Source: Glandiceps talaboti
Taxonomy: Eukaryota > Hemichordata > Enteropneusta > Spengelidae
NCBI RefSeq assembly: GCF_964340395.1
Contig: NC_135570.1
Location: 7,432,822-7,496,821 of the forward strand
Length of the DNA stretch: 64,000 nt
Direction: 5' to 3'
Below, piece after piece: positions 47,875-64,000 of the stretch. Under the pieces are notes generated by a model. The model made no database searches. It was not told where the DNA came from and saw only the letters and a list, made by a program, of their open reading frames with translations. A program made the position numbers and the translations under genes. Numbering within the stretch: the stretch's first letter is position 1; the number at the start of each line of letters is the position of its first letter.

Positions 47875-47975
47875 AAGTGTAAAAGTATACTGTTTCATTT
47901 GCTAATTGACCACATTAGAAAGGCCACATGCTAGGCTTGTAAATAAACCAATTGAAACAGTATACTTTTACACTT
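47875..47975. mobile_element. 101-bp element with perfect 23-bp inverted ends
   Basis: 47875-47897 (AAGTGTAAAAGTATACTGTT plus TCA) returns perfectly inverted at 47953-47975. The absence of mismatches suggests recent insertion or gene conversion. Confidence 0.65.
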
Positions 47976-47999
47976 AAGTGCTTTACTGAAGCATTCTAA

Positions 48000-48395
48000 T
48001 AAAGGTCTTCTCTACTACTTCAGATACTGCCCATTTCATATTACCATTCACTGGCTTTGTTTGATGCAGAAACCAATACGAAACTACACATTCTGTTACG
48101 ATGGCAAGATCAGAATTTCTTGCTACATTTTGTCTAAATGAAATAAACCATTTAAACGTAAGGCAACTATAGATGCAGACACGCCAGTGCGAATGTTTTG
48201 ACGTCTATATTTGTATGGTGGCACATTAGTTCATTTCATTCACACAAAATGTCGCAAGAAACTATTTTCATACAACCTTGCTGTCTTAAGGTGCACCATG
48301 TGCAGTCTTTTACTGGTTTCTGCGTGGTTGTATCAAACAGAGCCAGTGAACAGTAATGTGAAAAGGGCAATATTTCTACAAAAGGTTTAAGCGAG
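48000..48395. mobile_element. foldback element about 400 bp long
   Basis: The left arm (about 48003-48155) and right arm (about 48231-48393) are inverted copies. Shared blocks include TTCACTGGCTTTGTTTGAT / ATCAAACAGAGCCAGTGAA, GCAGAAACCA, and TTGCTACATTTTGT / ACAAAATGTCGCAA. The centre has about 75 bp. Confidence 0.65.
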
Positions 48396-48529
48396 AAATA
48401 CCAAAGTTTATATCCATAGGAATGAGATCATTATACAGAATAACATATTCCCTCATCCAGTTAATTTGAATATTCAAATTAGTAGACCTCATAATCTAGC
48501 CAGTACTACTCTGGCTCTCTCTTTCTCTC

Positions 48530-49325
48530 TTTGCAGCTGTATGTAAACAGGCTTGTAGTTGGTTGATCTATACAGGTATATTATTGGTTGATCTAAAAAG
48601 GCTTGTTATTGGTTGATTCAAACAGGCTTGTTATTGGTTAATCTATACAGGTATGTTATTGGTTGATATAAAAAGGCTTGTTATTGGTTAATCTACTGTC
48701 ACATGACTGTATAATTCAAACCTTATAGTTCCACCCTGTAGAGTCCAAATGTCCCGGAAATCTCTAAAAAAAAATTGGGGAGAACACAGAAACAGAAGTG
48801 GCTCCTCAATGATTTTTTTTGCTGGATGAATTAAGCAGGTATATTAGCTAGATTGTCATTGGTTCATAAACTTAAAGATTCTATCTCTATAACCTTGATT
48901 TTCATTAGATTATTTCTATCTATAACTAAGTTAATCTAGATAATTATTGGTTGAGTATCTGTACACAATACTTTGTGATCTTGCTCTTCATTGGTCTATT
49001 TTTAATAAGATACCAACTAACTTACAATCTCATTGGTTGATTTAATAAATTTTCTAACTAAACCTAACTTCTGATTGGCCAGTTTCTAAGACAGTATTTA
49101 CATATCTAGACTCTCCTTCATAAATTTGATTTTAGTTGGAGTTGCTCCTCATTGGCTTATCTCTATGAATATTAAATCAATTAATTAAGACTCCCATTGG
49201 TTAATTTTCTGAAGACAGTAGAGTTGCTCCTCATTGGCTTGAGATTGGAACAAATATTGTTATCAAGAGTCTAATTGGTCAATGTGATCAATCTATCAGT
49301 TACACCTGTTATTGGTCAATTTTAT
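48530..49325. repeat. degenerate repeat region rich in ATTGGTT
   Basis: From 48540 to 48700 a unit of about 25-27 bp (GGCTTGTTATTGGTTGATCT type) is repeated six times. ATTGG then continues at irregular spacing to 49320, about 15 occurrences in all, nearly all in the same orientation. It is probably an old minisatellite decaying to the right. Confidence 0.6.
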
Positions 49326-49457
49326 GAACTTGTTCCTGAAAAATTCATTCCTCTATTGAGAAAGTAGTAGAGCTCTATGTTACTTATTAGATATCTACAT
49401 CATTAACATTAGTATTTTTTTTTAGGTATAACATCATATTATTTCATTAACCAAAAT

Positions 49458-49463
49458 TTTATT
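49458..49463 (-). terminator. candidate polyadenylation signal for PKG
   Basis: AATAAA on the minus strand about 225 nt past the stop codon. Such hexamers are common in AT-rich DNA, so the call is weak. Confidence 0.25.
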
Positions 49464-49688
49464 TTCTGATTCCCATCTGCCTCCTCAGAGTCCATCTTTC
49501 TTGATGGACATATTTTGATATCATAATTATGGGAGATTGATACAAAAATAGACTTATTCTTCACGATTTTAAGAGTTTCAATAAAAATGTGTATTGTACG
49601 TCTGTTTGCCTTGTACTTCGGGGAATCACGCTTTAATTCGGTTTGTCACCTGGAAGAACATCCCTCTGTACTGCACGTTGTGTCGTCT

Positions 49689-62418
<12,730 letters not shown>

Positions 62419-64000
62419 CTATAAAGTTCCAATGAAAAATATAATATAAACTTGAACTGAGTGTTACCCTGACCCTTGCTAATACAGGTGACAGAAACAT
62501 GGTACACTTGATCGTGCTGTATGACTTTGAACCACACAAATGTAATGAAAGCAACTGACAATTTGTGACCTTTTTGAACTTGAACTTAATGTAAACTTGC
62601 CTTATGCAAATACAATGAAAAGCCAATGTTAAACTAGAACTCCAGTGAGCTTCATCTAGACAAATGTGGTCAAAGGCCATTATGAACTTGTGTGATCGTA
62701 TGCAAATATACATGTAGAAAGTTGCAATTAAGGTAGTATGTGCCTATAGGGACCAAGTTTCTTGAAGAACAAATTTTCTCCAAACTTTGCCATATTTGCA
62801 TGTTCCTGGCCTTTTGAACTGATAAAAGAATTTTTGGGGTTTCATCATCTTGTTTTCAAGGATATCAATCTTTTATAATTGGCGGCCATATTGGATTCTA
62901 AGATGGCTTACCTTTGATATCATTTTGACCATGATTTAAATAATTTGTATGGTGACCCCTCTTTTTTTTCCTTGATTTGAACTGAGAATGAGTTTGAGTT
63001 TTCTTGAACAAAGTAACAGAAAAATATGACCACTTTATTTCTGAGGTGAGTGTAACTACTTATAATGAAATTTCAACTTGTTGTGTGACTTTCAAATATG
63101 CAAATACAGCAGGTGGCCTTGTGTATAAAATTGAACTTGATGTTAGACATTGATTTATGGTGAGCAAAACCCAACTGTAGTGATAAGATTTAATTAAGAC
63201 ATCGAAGTTCTCAGTCACGGACATGCAACGGACATGTACCTGATATAAATTTCAAACACAAACTTTGTGATTATAACCTCTCCGATATCTAGAATTTGCG
63301 CCCAAAATATACCCCTGTTTGTCAAGGTCTAAACTGTAGCAGGCCAAGAGAACTTACAGGTGTAACCAGCAATTATATGTAAGCTTGTGGAATCCGAATT
63401 ATTATGTCAATGATGCACTAATACTGAGTCTTAACTTGTTTGAAAAGAGAAATGTTTCGGGTGTTTTTAAAATATCAATGGAATACATGTATCTCTTGAG
63501 ATAGCTGAAGAGTTTAGCCATGCTACATTTGGCAAGTTGAACCTACAGTGTTTAAAACTAAGTTGTCACAGAAATACATCTCCTGTGAAAATCGTTCTCT
63601 TCCAATTAACCTAGTGTGTGACTGACTCTGTGGCATGAAGTCAAACACATTAATTTGTGCACAGTGCCCTCAGGGGTAAACACATAGACTTGCTGACTTG
63701 TCCCTAAGTATCAATTCCTGTCAAAGATACTCCTGAAATCCCAGTGGCATTGTCCAAAACGATATCTCATTAACTGGTTTAACCATCATGGGAATAACCT
63801 TAACATACATGTGTTATAACTGCCATTGGATAAGCCTTTTTTTTTCAATAACAACAATCCCTAGTCATGTGTTTAAATGTCACACATTGAACATTTTCAG
63901 TCTGATATCATTAAAAATAGATTCTAAATCTCTTCTGGGATTAAATTGTGCATTTTTGTTTATTTAGATGACTGAAATGGGAATTTACAGTAATTTTTCT
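62419..64000. other. PKG intron, no exon seen
   Basis: The next upstream PKG exon (start of cyclic-nucleotide domain B) was looked for on the minus strand and not found, so this is intron up to the window edge. Confidence 0.5.

Overview
This is animal nuclear DNA: AT-rich, with long non-coding stretches, GT-AG introns, many microsatellites, a tRNA-derived SINE-like repeat and a great many short inverted-repeat (foldback/MITE-like) elements. The gene families are bilaterian, and a short degenerate TTAGGG-type tract is present. I think of a marine invertebrate (invertebrate deuterostome or lophotrochozoan), but the sequence does not settle the phylum.

Three genes can be supported. (1) On the minus strand, 49689-62418, lies the 3' two-thirds of a cGMP-dependent protein kinase of the PKG1/foraging type. 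Eleven standard coding exons run from the second cyclic-nucleotide-binding domain through the whole kinase domain to the stop codon; a 39-nt in-phase microexon (59160-59198) probably adds 13 residues in the hinge. The N-terminal exons lie beyond the right edge. (2) On the plus strand, 30429-31913, are the last two coding exons of a fatty-acid transport protein / very-long-chain acyl-CoA synthetase (SLC27A family), with an apparent 1-nt (or 4-nt) frame disruption 50 nt before the expected stop. (3) On the minus strand, 14543-14734, is a first coding exon (good Kozak ATG, clean splice donor) of a gene I do not recognise; its other exons were not found.

Layout: 1-14.5 kb is gene-poor and holds several foldback elements. 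The orphan first exon is at 14.5 kb. From 15 to 28.5 kb there are microsatellites, two well-delimited inverted-repeat elements and a roughly 0.95-kb non-autonomous element with partial relatives at 9.3 and 25.3 kb. At 29.2-30.0 kb a 22-bp minisatellite sits just upstream of the SLC27A exons. At 32.9-42.6 kb there is an array of about ten 926-bp units, each made of two back-to-back palindromes; a diverged single copy of one palindrome (42668-42947) lies at its edge. From 43 to 49.5 kb there are minisatellites, one built of nuclear-receptor-like half sites and one rich in ATTGG, plus further foldbacks. From 49.7 kb to the end is the PKG gene, whose introns contain a 226-bp MITE, a 1-kb dispersed repeat and a SINE-like repeat.

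No operon-like system is present and the genes show no obvious functional linkage. The most unusual structure is the palindromic 926-bp array, which looks like a foldback transposon turned into a satellite with a two-unit higher-order period. Most short open frames elsewhere, including those repeated in the array and the minisatellites, are by-products of repeats and are not annotated as genes.
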